Assembly: GCA_036269075.1 (NCBI GenBank)
Contig: DATASX010000095.1
Coordinates: forward strand, 1-58,102
Direction of reading: 5' to 3'
DNA: 58,102 nucleotides
Source: Sporichthyaceae bacterium
Lineage (GTDB): Bacteria; Actinomycetota; Actinomycetes; Sporichthyales; Sporichthyaceae
Shown here: positions 23,953-32,603 of the stretch, in pieces
Numbering within the stretch: the stretch's first letter is position 1
Layout: every line of letters starts with the position of its first letter
Position numbers and translations under genes: made by a program
The notes under the pieces: model-generated
What the model was told of the DNA's origin: nothing
Seen by the model: the letters and a program-made list of their open reading frames with translations, nothing else
Database searches by the model: none

Positions 23953-26306
23953 GCAGGTTCGACCGTTTGCGCCGTCGGGTGCCAGGGCTGTCCGGGCCGA
24001 CCGGTCGACGTCGCGGTGACCAGGCCGGGTCCCCGGACCGGTGGTTCCGCCCGGCGGGCAGCCCGAGCGGTGTCGGGGTGCCGCCGCCGCCGATGCCGCG
24101 GGTCAAGCGCAAGCGATACGGCCTGCGGGCCGCGTGGGCACTGATCGGCATCGTCGGTCTGGCGATGACGCTGGCGTTCCTGGCCTACTCCCGGGTGAGC
24201 ATCCCGGACGCGAACGCGAGCGTGCTGCTGCAGACCTCCCGGGTCTACTACTCCGACGGCAAGACCGAGATCGGTCGGTTCGGGCAGACCAACCGCAGCA
24301 TCGTGCCGTTGGCCGACATGCCCGAGCAGCTGCGCAACGCGGTGCTCGCCGCCGAGAACCGGACGTTCTACTCCGACTCCGGGGTCTCGCCGTCGGGGAT
24401 CATGCGGGCGCTGTGGGTGAACCTGCACGGCGGCTCGACCCAGGGCGGCTCGACGATCACCCAGCAGTACGTGAAGAACTACTACCTGAACTCCCAGCGC
24501 ACCCTGGACCGCAAGATCAAGGAAGCGCTGCTGTCGATCAAGATCGACAAGACGCTGTCCAAGGACCAGATCCTCGAGAACTACCTCAACACCATCTACC
24601 TCGGCCGGGGGGCCTACGGGGTGCAGGCGGCCGCGCAGGCCTACTTCCACACCGATGTGAACAAGCTGACGGTGGCTCAGGACGCCGTGCTGGCTTCGGT
24701 GATCCGCTCCCCGACGCTGTACGACCCCTCGACCGCGTCCGGCCTGGCGGCATTGAAGACGCGCTGGGGCTACGTGCTCGACGGCATGGTCACCACCAAG
24801 GCAGTGAGCCCGACCGACCGCGCCGCGCTGGTCTTCCCGACGTTCCCGGGCCAGCCGACCAACACCTCGCGCTACGGCGGTCAGGTCGGCTACATCCTCA
24901 ACACGGTCGAGAAGGAACTTCTGGACCGCGGTCTGACGAAGGATCAGATCGAGAGCGGCGGCTACCAGATCGTCACCACGCTGGACGTGCAGGCGCAGAA
25001 GGCGGCCGAGCAGACGGTGCCCAAGCAGTTCCCGAAGACCAAGAACGCGGGCCTGCGGGTAGGTCTGGTCTCCGTCCAGCCGAAGACCGGCCGGATCCTG
25101 GCGATGTATGGCGGCAAGGACTTCCTGGGCACCGACAAGTACGCCCAGGTGAACACCGCCACCACGCCCATCCAGCCGGGCTCCGGGATGAAACCGTTCG
25201 CGCTGGCCGCGGCGCTGGAGAACGGCGACACCCTGCAGAGCACCTACGACGGCAACTCCCCGCTCCCACTGCCGAAGAACCAGTCGATCCGCAACGAGTT
25301 CAACAAGTCGTACGGCCCGGCGGTCAGCCTGATGACCGGGCTCGAGCAGTCGATCAACACCGTGTTCGTCGACATGACCCAGCACATCGGCCCGGCGGCC
25401 GTGCACGACGCGATGGCCCGGGCGGGCATCCCGCGCGATGCCGCTGGCCTCTACGACTACCCGCTGATCTCGCTCGGTGTCGCGTCAATCCCGGCCACCG
25501 AGGTCGCCGACGCCTACGCGACCCTCTGCGGCGACGGCATCCACGCCCAGCAGCACATCGTCGAGTACGTGAACGGGCCGAACAGCGGCCGGCTGCCGAT
25601 CACCAAGACCGAGGTCGACTCCTCCCCCGCATTCGGAGCACCGGTGCTGTCCGATGTGCTGCGCGCGATGGAGAACGTCGTCACCAACGGCACCGGCCAG
25701 AACGCCAAGGCGCTGGGCCGCCCGGTGGCCGGCAAGACCGGCACCCACCAGGATCTGACCGCCTGGTTCAACGGCTGCACGCCGCAGATGGCCACCTCAG
25801 TCGTGTATTTCAAGGGCGACGGGACCGAGTCGCTGAACGGAGCCGGCGGCATGGCGACGTTCTTCGGAGCGGAGTACCCGACCAAGACTTGGACCGCCTT
25901 CATGCGCGGCGCGCTGGCCGGCAAGCCGGTACTGGACTTCAACATCGGACCGGGCGTGGGCGCCACCCCCGCGACCCCGGACCCGACCGACGCGCCGACG
26001 CCGACCGCGGCCCCCACGGCCGGCGCCACCCCGGCCCCCGGGATCGGGCTCCAGTTCCCGCCGTTCCCGGGCAGCACCGGGCAGCCGCCGACGAGCGCCC
26101 CCACCCCGGTGGCCACGCCGGTGTCGACCCCGCCGCCGCCGGCGCCCGGCGACGGGCATGGCCACCAGCCACCCGCGACCCCGCCGGCAACCGTCGCCCC
26201 GGCCCAGACCCCGCCGGCGCGCAACCCGCAGACCGTGCACGAGCATGCGGTCGAACAAGGCGGGCGCGAGACGTTCGACTCCGGACCGGGCCCGGGCGAC
26301 GGCTGA
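23949..26306 (+). CDS. Class A penicillin-binding protein (transglycosylase/transpeptidase)
   Basis: 785 residues from the ATG at 23949 (an upstream in-frame ATG at 23904 lies inside the short ORF). It polymerises and crosslinks peptidoglycan. A basic cytosolic tail of about 55 residues precedes one membrane helix (59-80). The GT51 domain has catalytic Glu136 in LAAENRTFYSDSG and the GGSTITQQYVKN motif. The transpeptidase has Ser412/Lys415 in PGSGMK, Ser468-Ile-Asn470 and Lys596-Thr-Gly598. The last 130 residues are Pro/Thr/Ala-rich and lie outside, probably wall-spanning. It follows a terminator, so it has its own promoter. Confidence 0.93.
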   Translation: MSRFDRLRRRVPGLSGPTGRRRGDQAGSPDRWFRPAGSPSGVGVPPPPMPRVKRKRYGLRAAWALIGIVGLAMTLAFLAYSRVSIPDANASVLLQTSRVYYSDGKTEIGRFGQTNRSIVPLADMPEQLRNAVLAAENRTFYSDSGVSPSGIMRALWVNLHGGSTQGGSTITQQYVKNYYLNSQRTLDRKIKEALLSIKIDKTLSKDQILENYLNTIYLGRGAYGVQAAAQAYFHTDVNKLTVAQDAVLASVIRSPTLYDPSTASGLAALKTRWGYVLDGMVTTKAVSPTDRAALVFPTFPGQPTNTSRYGGQVGYILNTVEKELLDRGLTKDQIESGGYQIVTTLDVQAQKAAEQTVPKQFPKTKNAGLRVGLVSVQPKTGRILAMYGGKDFLGTDKYAQVNTATTPIQPGSGMKPFALAAALENGDTLQSTYDGNSPLPLPKNQSIRNEFNKSYGPAVSLMTGLEQSINTVFVDMTQHIGPAAVHDAMARAGIPRDAAGLYDYPLISLGVASIPATEVADAYATLCGDGIHAQQHIVEYVNGPNSGRLPITKTEVDSSPAFGAPVLSDVLRAMENVVTNGTGQNAKALGRPVAGKTGTHQDLTAWFNGCTPQMATSVVYFKGDGTESLNGAGGMATFFGAEYPTKTWTAFMRGALAGKPVLDFNIGPGVGATPATPDPTDAPTPTAAPTAGATPAPGIGLQFPPFPGSTGQPPTSAPTPVATPVSTPPPPAPGDGHGHQPPATPPATVAPAQTPPARNPQTVHEHAVEQGGRETFDSGPGPGDG

Positions 26307-26486
26307 GGACCCAGCCCCACCCCACCCCACCCCACCCCTGGCCCCAACCCACCACCCCTGGCCTCAACCCACCACCCACGGGCAGAGTTGCCACGCCTGA
26401 GGCGACCGCCGGGGCGAAAGTCGTCACACCACTTGCAACTCTTCCCGCCAGTGGTTTTTGGTGGCGGGCTGAACGGGTCAGGTGGC

Positions 26487-26552
26487 GGGCGGGGGGCGGT
26501 CCGGCGGGGGGCGGTCCGGCGGGGGGCGGTCCGGCGGGGGCGGTCCGGCGGC
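26487..26552. repeat. G-rich tandem repeat, 15-base unit
   Basis: Four close copies of GGCGGTCCGGCGGGG follow one another with small length changes, between the PBP gene and the stop codon of the phosphatase gene. The preceding 80 bases are C-rich (CCCCA and CCACCC runs). Nothing coding is seen in 26307-26551. Confidence 0.7.
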
Positions 26553-27166
26553 TAGGCGGCGGGCAGTCCGGTGGCGTTCCACAGTTCGATGGCGGGTCGG
26601 TCGTGCTCGGCGCCCAGGACGCAGACCCGGGCCGGGCCCAGGATCAGGGCCGAGCCGAACGCAACCGGCTCGCCCAGCCAGCGGGCCCCGAGGACGCGGG
26701 AGACGTGGCCGTGCGCGACCAGGGCGACGTCGCCGGCCGCGAGCGCTCCGGACAGGTCGGCCAGCAGCGAGTCGACCCGAGCACCGATCTGCTCGGGGGT
26801 CTCGCCCTGCGGGGCGCCGTCGCGCCACAGCGACCAGGGCGGTAGGCCGGCGGCGGCGCGTTCAACGTTGACCTCGGTGGTGGTCCGCCCCTCGAGCGAG
26901 CCGTAGTCCCACTCAGCCAGCCGCTCGTCGATGTCGGTGATGTGCAGGCCGGCCAACTCCGCGGTGCGCCGCGCCCGGATCCGCGGACTGGCCAGGACGG
27001 TGGCGGGCCGCCACTCCCCAAGCCCGACCCGGAGCGCTCGGGCGGCGGCCTCGCCGGCGGCCGTCAGCTCGAGATCGGTGCGCCCGGTGTGCCGGCCGAG
27101 CCGACTCCACTCGGTCTCGCCGTGCCGGATCAGGACCAGTCGACCGCGCGCTTCACCCACGGCCAC
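26552..27166 (-). CDS. Histidine phosphatase family protein (phosphoglycerate-mutase-like)
   Basis: 204 residues from a GTG at 27166; no better start is visible and the upstream frame is not protein-like. The phospho-accepting motif RLVLIRHGETEWSRLGRHTGRTD is at the N-terminus, Glu in LAEWDYGSLEGRTT, and the second His in LVAHGHVSRVLG. Such enzymes dephosphorylate sugars, cofactor precursors or proteins; the substrate is unknown. It is the last gene after hypB on the same strand (31-base gap), but a hydrogenase role is not implied by the family. Confidence 0.85.
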   Translation of the reverse strand: MAVGEARGRLVLIRHGETEWSRLGRHTGRTDLELTAAGEAAARALRVGLGEWRPATVLASPRIRARRTAELAGLHITDIDERLAEWDYGSLEGRTTTEVNVERAAAGLPPWSLWRDGAPQGETPEQIGARVDSLLADLSGALAAGDVALVAHGHVSRVLGARWLGEPVAFGSALILGPARVCVLGAEHDRPAIELWNATGLPAA

Positions 27167-27197
27167 ATCATCGCCCGAGCATGGTTCTGACGATCGG

Positions 27198-27986
27198 TCA
27201 GGCGTGGTTCGCCAGCCAGTCGCACCACCGGTCGAGCCCCACGCCGGTGCGCGCGCTGATCTCGAGTGTCGCGGCACCGGGCCGCACGCGCTCCAGGTTC
27301 GCCCGGAATGCCGCGAGGTCGACGTCGAGGTGCGGCAGCAGGTCGACCTTGTTGATCAGGATGAGGTCGGCGGCCCGGAACATCACCGGGTACTTCAGTG
27401 GCTTCTCCTCGCCTTCGGTGACCGACCAGATCATCACCCGTGCATGGGCCCCTACGTCGAACTCCGCCGGACAGACCAGGTTGCCCACGTTCTCGACCAG
27501 CACCAGGTCCAGCGACTCCAACGACAGCCGGGTCAGCGCCCGGCGAACCATCGGGGCGTCCAGATGGCACTCGCCGCCGAAGCCGTTGCCCGTGTTGACC
27601 AGTTCGACCACCGCACCCAGCCCGCGCAGCCGATCCGCGTCCAGGCTGGTCTCGATGTCGCCCTCGATGACGGCGATCGCAAGCCGGTCCGCCAGCCGCA
27701 GCAGGGTCTCCCGCAAGAGGGTCGTCTTGCCCGAACCGGGCGAGGACATGAGGTTGACCGCGTAGGTGCCGGCCGCCGCCAAGTCGTCGCGGTTGGCCGC
27801 CGCAACCCGGTCGTTCTCGTCGAAGATGCGGTCGAGCACCAGGACGCGCTCACGCTCGGTCGCGTACCCGGACAGGTCACCGTGGCTGTGGCCGTCGCCG
27901 TGGCTGTGGTCGTGGCCGTGGTCATCTCCGTGCCCGTGGCCGTGCCCGTGGCGCGACTCGTCGTCGTGGCGGTGGAATCGGCCCAT
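27198..27986 (-). CDS. hypB: Hydrogenase nickel-incorporation GTPase HypB
   Basis: 262 residues from the ATG at 27986. The N-terminus holds 12 histidines in the first 36 residues in HGHGHGHG-like runs, the nickel-storage tail of many HypB proteins. The GTPase domain shows Walker A SSPGSGKTTLL, IEGDIETSLDADRL, the metal-site region NTGNGFGGECHLD, and the guanine-specificity NKVD. It hands Ni to the hydrogenase large-subunit precursor with HypA. It lies 22 bases downstream of hypA. Confidence 0.96.
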   Translation of the reverse strand: MGRFHRHDDESRHGHGHGHGDDHGHDHSHGDGHSHGDLSGYATERERVLVLDRIFDENDRVAAANRDDLAAAGTYAVNLMSSPGSGKTTLLRETLLRLADRLAIAVIEGDIETSLDADRLRGLGAVVELVNTGNGFGGECHLDAPMVRRALTRLSLESLDLVLVENVGNLVCPAEFDVGAHARVMIWSVTEGEEKPLKYPVMFRAADLILINKVDLLPHLDVDLAAFRANLERVRPGAATLEISARTGVGLDRWCDWLANHA

Positions 27987-28008
27987 CCTCAGCACCCCGC
28001 GATCGGGT

Positions 28009-28350
28009 TCACGCAGGAACCAGATCCAGTGCGGTGACCAGGAATTCCTCGCCGGCGACGACGGACACGTCAAGTGCGCCACAGGTCACGCAGGCGAATG
28101 CGATCTGTTCGCCCATCCCGCAGGAGCTCCCGCAAGATCCGCACTCGAGGACCGCGGCGACTCGCTCGACGTCCAGCGTGCAGCCCTCGAGCGACGTCTC
28201 CGCGGTGACCATCGACCAGCAGAAATGCAGCGAGTCGGGAACGACCTGTCGCAGTTCGCCGATCCGCAGGTGGATCACCTCCACCCGGCGGTCGCCGGCG
28301 CGGCGTCGGGCCACGTCGACGATCGCGCCGCACAGGGAAAGCTCATGCAT
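28009..28350 (-). CDS. hypA: Hydrogenase nickel-incorporation protein HypA
   Basis: 113 residues from ATG 28350, starting MHELSLCGAIVD; His2 is the known nickel ligand. The zinc site is ECGSCGSSCG followed by FACVTCG. It delivers Ni(II) to the large subunit together with HypB. Its start codon lies inside the end of the preceding regulator gene (8-base overlap), which implies coupled translation. Confidence 0.95.
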   Translation of the reverse strand: MHELSLCGAIVDVARRRAGDRRVEVIHLRIGELRQVVPDSLHFCWSMVTAETSLEGCTLDVERVAAVLECGSCGSSCGMGEQIAFACVTCGALDVSVVAGEEFLVTALDLVPA

Positions 28351-28837
28351 GGCGGGTCCGTGGCCGGGCGCGAGACTCCTCCGCCGTGGCGCCACGATCG
28401 GTGAACCGGCGCAGGCTCGCCCGCTGGTTCGCAGTCAGCTGGGTCAGCGCAGGTCGGTCGCCGTCCTCCGGATCGGCGTCGGAGCGCCAGACCCCGTGGT
28501 ACCAGCCGCCGGCCGCGTCGCCCCCGGCCCGGGGCACCCCCGACACACCCGGGCGCGACCCGTCATCCGGGACCCATTGCGCTGGGTGGGAAGTCAGGCC
28601 CAGGAGGTAAGTGACCGAGCAGTCGAGCGCGACCGCGAGCTCCGGGACTCGCCCGACGTCAATCCCCTGGCCGTGCTCCATCGCCGACAACGTCCGGTTT
28701 GTCGTGGACACCCCCAGGGCGGCCAACCGATCGACGACGTCCTGCTGAGTGAGCCCCAACTGATGGCGGCGCTCCGCGATCTGGAGCGCGCAGACCCAAT
28801 GGCGAGCCCGGTTCGACTCGTGCAGCGACTGCGACAT
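28343..28837 (-). CDS. XRE-type helix-turn-helix regulator in the hyp operon
   Basis: 164 residues from the ATG at 28837. A helix-turn-helix covers about residues 16-80: LQIAERRHQLGLTQQDVVDRLAALG, then RTLSAMEHGQGID and PELAVALDCSVTYLLGLT, a classic XRE/Cro fold. The C-terminal 80 residues are Gly/Asp/Arg-rich with a final helix (ALTQLTANQRASLRRF). It overlaps hypA by 8 bases, so it is made with the maturation proteins. I infer that it controls the hydrogenase or its maturation genes, or answers their state; no ligand domain is visible. Confidence 0.8.
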   Translation of the reverse strand: MSQSLHESNRARHWVCALQIAERRHQLGLTQQDVVDRLAALGVSTTNRTLSAMEHGQGIDVGRVPELAVALDCSVTYLLGLTSHPAQWVPDDGSRPGVSGVPRAGGDAAGGWYHGVWRSDADPEDGDRPALTQLTANQRASLRRFTDRGATAEESRARPRTRHA

Positions 28838-28969
28838 CGGACGACCCTTCGAACGCCGGGGCAACTCGTTCGAGAGCGCGCCGGGGGCCTGGGCGCGAGA
28901 CGCTCTGCAACCAGTCTCCCCGCGTGATCACGAGCAGTCAACGATTGGCCGGGGCAGTCCGTCGCTCGG

Positions 28970-29515
28970 TCACTGGTCGGACAGGCGCACCTCGACCTCG
29001 ATCTCGACCTCATCGGCCAGCCGCAGAGCGCCCAGCATCGCCTTGTACGGCTTGATGCCCAGATCGCTCTGCCGGATCCGCCCGGTGGCGAGGTACCCGC
29101 CCGCGGTGGACTCGACGACCCGCAGCGTCAGCGGGGCGGTGCGGCCGGCCACCGTCAGGTCGCCGTCGAGCAACCAGGAGCCGGACCGCAGCGCCGTGGA
29201 CCGGAACTCGATCGTCGGGTGGCGTTCGGCGTCGAGCACCTTCAGCGCGCTCTTGGTGATGTCGGCGCGGTCGGCGGCGGACAGCTCACTCACCCCGCCG
29301 GTGCCGGAGAGCACCGTCAGCGACGCGACCTCCACGGCAGCCTCGACCGACACGTCCTGCTGACCGCCGGGCCCGATCTCCACCGACCCCGACCACTGTT
29401 GGAAACCGATCAACAGATCGTGCCCGACGCGCGCGGCGACGCCCTCACGCCCAGTGCGGACACGCACCGCGCCGTTGTGCGGGCCCAACTTGCGCACGCC
29501 CTGCGAGAGCTCCAT
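28970..29515 (-). CDS. YceI family protein
   Basis: 181 residues from ATG 29515. The lipocalin-like YceI pattern is evident: VRVRTGREGVAARVGHDLLIGFQQWSG, the VSVEAAVEVASLTV strand, TKSALKVLDAERHPTIEFRS, and DGDLTVAGRTAPLTLRV. No signal peptide is present, so it should be cytosolic. YceI proteins bind long isoprenoid or fatty amide ligands. It is divergent from the hydrogenase structural genes; a link to the enzyme, such as binding a quinone-like molecule, is speculation. Confidence 0.87.
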   Translation of the reverse strand: MELSQGVRKLGPHNGAVRVRTGREGVAARVGHDLLIGFQQWSGSVEIGPGGQQDVSVEAAVEVASLTVLSGTGGVSELSAADRADITKSALKVLDAERHPTIEFRSTALRSGSWLLDGDLTVAGRTAPLTLRVVESTAGGYLATGRIRQSDLGIKPYKAMLGALRLADEVEIEVEVRLSDQ

Positions 29516-29656
29516 GAGGCTCACGTTAGCGCGTCCGACCGAGTGGCGCAGTCGGGCATTTACGGAATCCCGGAGTCCGTGAGTACCCGAGATCGCATTC
29601 GACGAACTCCCGGATTTCAGCCGAAAATCCCTTATGCACAAAGGCTTTTCGAGCTA

Positions 29657-29684
29657 TTGCCAATATCGACGGCGGGCGTAGAGT
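29657..29684 (+). promoter_or_regulatory. Predicted promoter of the hydrogenase structural operon
   Basis: TTGCCA (29657-29662), a 16-base spacer and TAGAGT (29679-29684) form a reasonable housekeeping-type promoter. The expected start is near 29691, leaving a leader of about 56 bases before hhyS with an AGGAGG in it (29731-29736). Confidence 0.5.
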
Positions 29685-29746
29685 GCGAGCCGTCCCGACA
29701 CATTTCCCGCTATCGACGTCGCGGGCGTCGAGGAGGTACCGAGGCG

Positions 29747-30793
29747 ATGAGCACGGCGACCGACGAAGGTGTCGTACACATTCTCTGGATGAACGGTGGT
29801 CTCGGTTGCGACGGTGACTCCGTCGCCCTGACGGCCGCCACCCAGCCGAGCATCGAGGAGATCGCCCTCGGCGCTCTGCCCGGACTTCCCAAGGTGGCGG
29901 TCCATTGGCCCTTGATCGACTTCGAGTGCGGGCCGGAGACCGGCGCCGACACCTTCATCGAGTGGTGGCACAAGGCCGACCGCGGCGAGTTGGAACCGTT
30001 CGTGTTGGTCGTCGAGGGATCGATCCCGAACGAGGAATTGAACAAGGACAACGGCGGCTACTTCTGCGGGTTCGGCAACGACCCGGAGACCGGCGAGGTC
30101 CGGACCACGAACGAGTGGCTGGACCGGCTGTCGTCGAAGGCGACCGCGGTGATCGCGGTTGGCACCTGCGCCACGTACGGCGGCATCCACGCGATGGCGG
30201 GGAACCCGACCGGCGCAATGGGGGTGCCGGACTATCTGGGTTGGGACTGGAAGTCGAAGGCCGGGCTCCCGATCGTCTGCGTCCCGGGATGTCCGATCCA
30301 CCCGGACAACCTCTCCGAGACCCTCGTCTACCTGCTCTACCAGGTGGCCGGTCAGGCCCCGATGATCCCGCTCGACAAGGAACTGCGACCTCGGTGGCTC
30401 TTCGAGGCCACCGTGCACGAGGGCTGCGACCGCGCCGGCTACTACGAACAGGGCGACTTCGCCACCGAGTACGGCTCCCCCAAGTGCATTGTGAAGCTCG
30501 GTTGTTGGGGTCCGGTCGTGAACTGCAACGTCCCCAAACGGGGGTGGATCAACGGGATCGGTGGCTGCCCGAACGTCGGTGGAATCTGCATCGGTTGCAC
30601 GATGCCCGGCTTCCCGGACAAGTTCATGCCGTTCATGGACGAGCCACCGGGCGGCAAGGTGTCGACGACCGCGTCGATGGCCTACGGGACGGTGATCCGG
30701 ACGCTGCGGAAGTTCACCATGGACACCTTGAACAAGGAACCGTCGTGGCGAACCCGCGGCCCCGCTCTCAAGTCCGGATACAAGGGACGGTGA
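29747..30793 (+). CDS. hhyS: [NiFe]-hydrogenase group 1h small subunit
   Basis: 348 residues from the ATG at 29747; upstream open frame is non-coding. It carries the electron-transferring Fe-S clusters. The proximal-cluster motif is Cys21-Asp-Gly-Asp24 in NGGLGCDGDS, where most small subunits have CxxC. The Cys/Asp version is the known mark of the actinobacterial (group 1h) type. Further ligands are in VGTCATYGG, VPGCPIHP and the C-terminal CIVKLGCWGP, CNVPKRGW and CIGCTMPGFPDKF segments. There is no twin-arginine signal, as is usual for this group. It is followed by hhyL after 7 bases. Confidence 0.96.
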   Translation: MSTATDEGVVHILWMNGGLGCDGDSVALTAATQPSIEEIALGALPGLPKVAVHWPLIDFECGPETGADTFIEWWHKADRGELEPFVLVVEGSIPNEELNKDNGGYFCGFGNDPETGEVRTTNEWLDRLSSKATAVIAVGTCATYGGIHAMAGNPTGAMGVPDYLGWDWKSKAGLPIVCVPGCPIHPDNLSETLVYLLYQVAGQAPMIPLDKELRPRWLFEATVHEGCDRAGYYEQGDFATEYGSPKCIVKLGCWGPVVNCNVPKRGWINGIGGCPNVGGICIGCTMPGFPDKFMPFMDEPPGGKVSTTASMAYGTVIRTLRKFTMDTLNKEPSWRTRGPALKSGYKGR

Positions 30794-30800
30794 CCCGGCG

Positions 30801-32603
30801 ATGACAACGATTTCCAAGCACCGCGCGTCGGCCAATCAGCCGGGTTCGGACGGCCTGACCGAGATGGCGTGGGACCCGATCACCCGCATCGTCGGCAGCC
30901 TCGGGATCTACACGAAGATCGATTTCAAGCAGAAGACGGTCGCCGAGTGCTACAGCACCTCGTCGATCTTCCGCGGGTACAGCCTGTTCATGAAGGGCAA
31001 GGACCCGCGCGACGCACACTTCATCACCAGCCGCATCTGCGGCATCTGCGGCGACAACCACGCAACCTGTTCGGTCTACAACCAGAACATGGCCTACGGC
31101 GTGCACCCGCCCGCGCTGGGCGAATGGATCATCAACCTCGGCGAGGCCGCCGAGTACATGTTCGACCACAACATCTTCCAGGAGAACCTGGTCGGAGTCG
31201 ACTACTGCGAGCGGATGGTCCGCGAGACCAACCCCGGGGTGCTGGAGCTGGCCAACCGCACCGAGTCGCCTCACGCGGCCGACCACGGTTACAAGTTCAT
31301 CGGCGACATCATGCGGGCGTTGAACCCGCTGGAGGGCGATTTCTACCGCGAAGCCCTGCAGGTCTCCCGGTACACCCGCGAGATGTTCTGCCTGATGGAA
31401 GGCCGCCACGTCCACCCGTCCACGCTGTACCCGGGCGGTGTCGGCACCACGCCGACCATCCAACTGATGACCGACTACCTGACCCGGTTGATGCGCTACA
31501 TCGAGTTCATGAAGCGCGTGGTGCCGCTGCACGACGACCTGTTCGACTTCTTCTACCAGGCACTTCCCGGCTACGAGCAGGTCGGCCTGCGCCGCACGCA
31601 GTTGGTCTGCTGGGGCGCCTTGAACGACCCGCGCCACTGCGACTTCAAGTACGAGAACATGACCAACTGGGGCCGCAAGGCGTTCGTCAGTCCAGGCGTC
31701 GTGGTCGACGGCAAGCTGATCACCAACGACCTGGTGAACATCAACCTGGGCATCCGCATCCTGCTCGGCAGTTCGTACTACCAGAGCTGGGAGAGCGAGC
31801 CGATGTTCGTCGAGCGCGACGTGCTCGGCAACCCCGTCGACCGCAACCACCCGTGGAACCAGTCGACGATCCCGCGCCCGCAGAAGCGCGACTTCGACGA
31901 CAAGTACAGCTGGGTCATGTCGCCGCGCTGGTTCGACGGGACCGATCACCTGGCCTGCGACACCGGCGGCGGTCCGATCGCCCGGCTGTGGGCGACCGCT
32001 CTCGGCGGTCTGGTCGACTGCGGTTATGTCAAGTCCACCGGGCACAGCGTCGTGATCAACCTGCCCAAGACCATGAACAAGCCCGAGGCAACGTTCGAGT
32101 GGAAGATCCCGCAGTGGAGCAACGCGCTGGAGCGCAATCGGGCGCGCACCTACTTCCAGGCGTACGCGGCAGGGTGCGCGATGTACTTCATCGAGCAGGC
32201 ACTGGCGGAGGTGCGCGCCGGTAACACCAAGACGTGGAACTCGTTCACGGTTCCCGACGAGGCGTTCAGCTGCGGGTTCACCGAGGCCGTCCGCGGCGTG
32301 CTGAGCCACCACATGGTGATCAAGAAGGGCAAGATCGCCAACTACCACCCGTACCCGCCCACGCCGTGGAACGCCAGCGTGCGCGACGTCTACGGGACTC
32401 CAGGTCCTTACGAGGACGCGGTGCAGAACACCCCGATCTTCGAGGAGAACCCACCGGACAACTTCAAGGGCATCGACATCATGCGAGCGGTTCGCAGCTT
32501 CGACCCGTGCCTGCCTTGCGGCGTGCACATGTACCTGGGCGACGGCAAGACCATCAAGACCGTCCACAACCCGGCGATGATGCAGCAGACGCTGGCAACC
32601 TGA
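30801..32603 (+). CDS. hhyL: [NiFe]-hydrogenase group 1h large subunit
   Basis: 600 residues. The Ni-Fe site ligands are Cys80 and Cys83 in RICGICGDNHATC and Cys570 and Cys573 in DPCLPCGVH. With these motifs and its small subunit it belongs to the group that oxidises H2 at atmospheric levels. After His576 a 24-residue C-terminal peptide remains. A maturation protease gene is in the same operon, although processing of this class is not certain. The stop overlaps the next start as TGATG, so the downstream gene is coupled. Confidence 0.97.
   Translation: MTTISKHRASANQPGSDGLTEMAWDPITRIVGSLGIYTKIDFKQKTVAECYSTSSIFRGYSLFMKGKDPRDAHFITSRICGICGDNHATCSVYNQNMAYGVHPPALGEWIINLGEAAEYMFDHNIFQENLVGVDYCERMVRETNPGVLELANRTESPHAADHGYKFIGDIMRALNPLEGDFYREALQVSRYTREMFCLMEGRHVHPSTLYPGGVGTTPTIQLMTDYLTRLMRYIEFMKRVVPLHDDLFDFFYQALPGYEQVGLRRTQLVCWGALNDPRHCDFKYENMTNWGRKAFVSPGVVVDGKLITNDLVNINLGIRILLGSSYYQSWESEPMFVERDVLGNPVDRNHPWNQSTIPRPQKRDFDDKYSWVMSPRWFDGTDHLACDTGGGPIARLWATALGGLVDCGYVKSTGHSVVINLPKTMNKPEATFEWKIPQWSNALERNRARTYFQAYAAGCAMYFIEQALAEVRAGNTKTWNSFTVPDEAFSCGFTEAVRGVLSHHMVIKKGKIANYHPYPPTPWNASVRDVYGTPGPYEDAVQNTPIFEENPPDNFKGIDIMRAVRSFDPCLPCGVHMYLGDGKTIKTVHNPAMMQQTLAT

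Noticed and set aside
26487-26552. Possible CRISPR-like array
   Set aside because: The repeats are directly contiguous, 15 bases long, and have no spacers.
26552-27166. Histidine phosphatase as a hydrogenase maturation factor
   Set aside because: It follows hypB, but no known maturation step uses this family, so only proximity supports the idea.
29654-30835. 393-codon minus-strand frame over hhyS
   Set aside because: hhyS on the plus strand carries all cluster ligands; the opposite frame is featureless.
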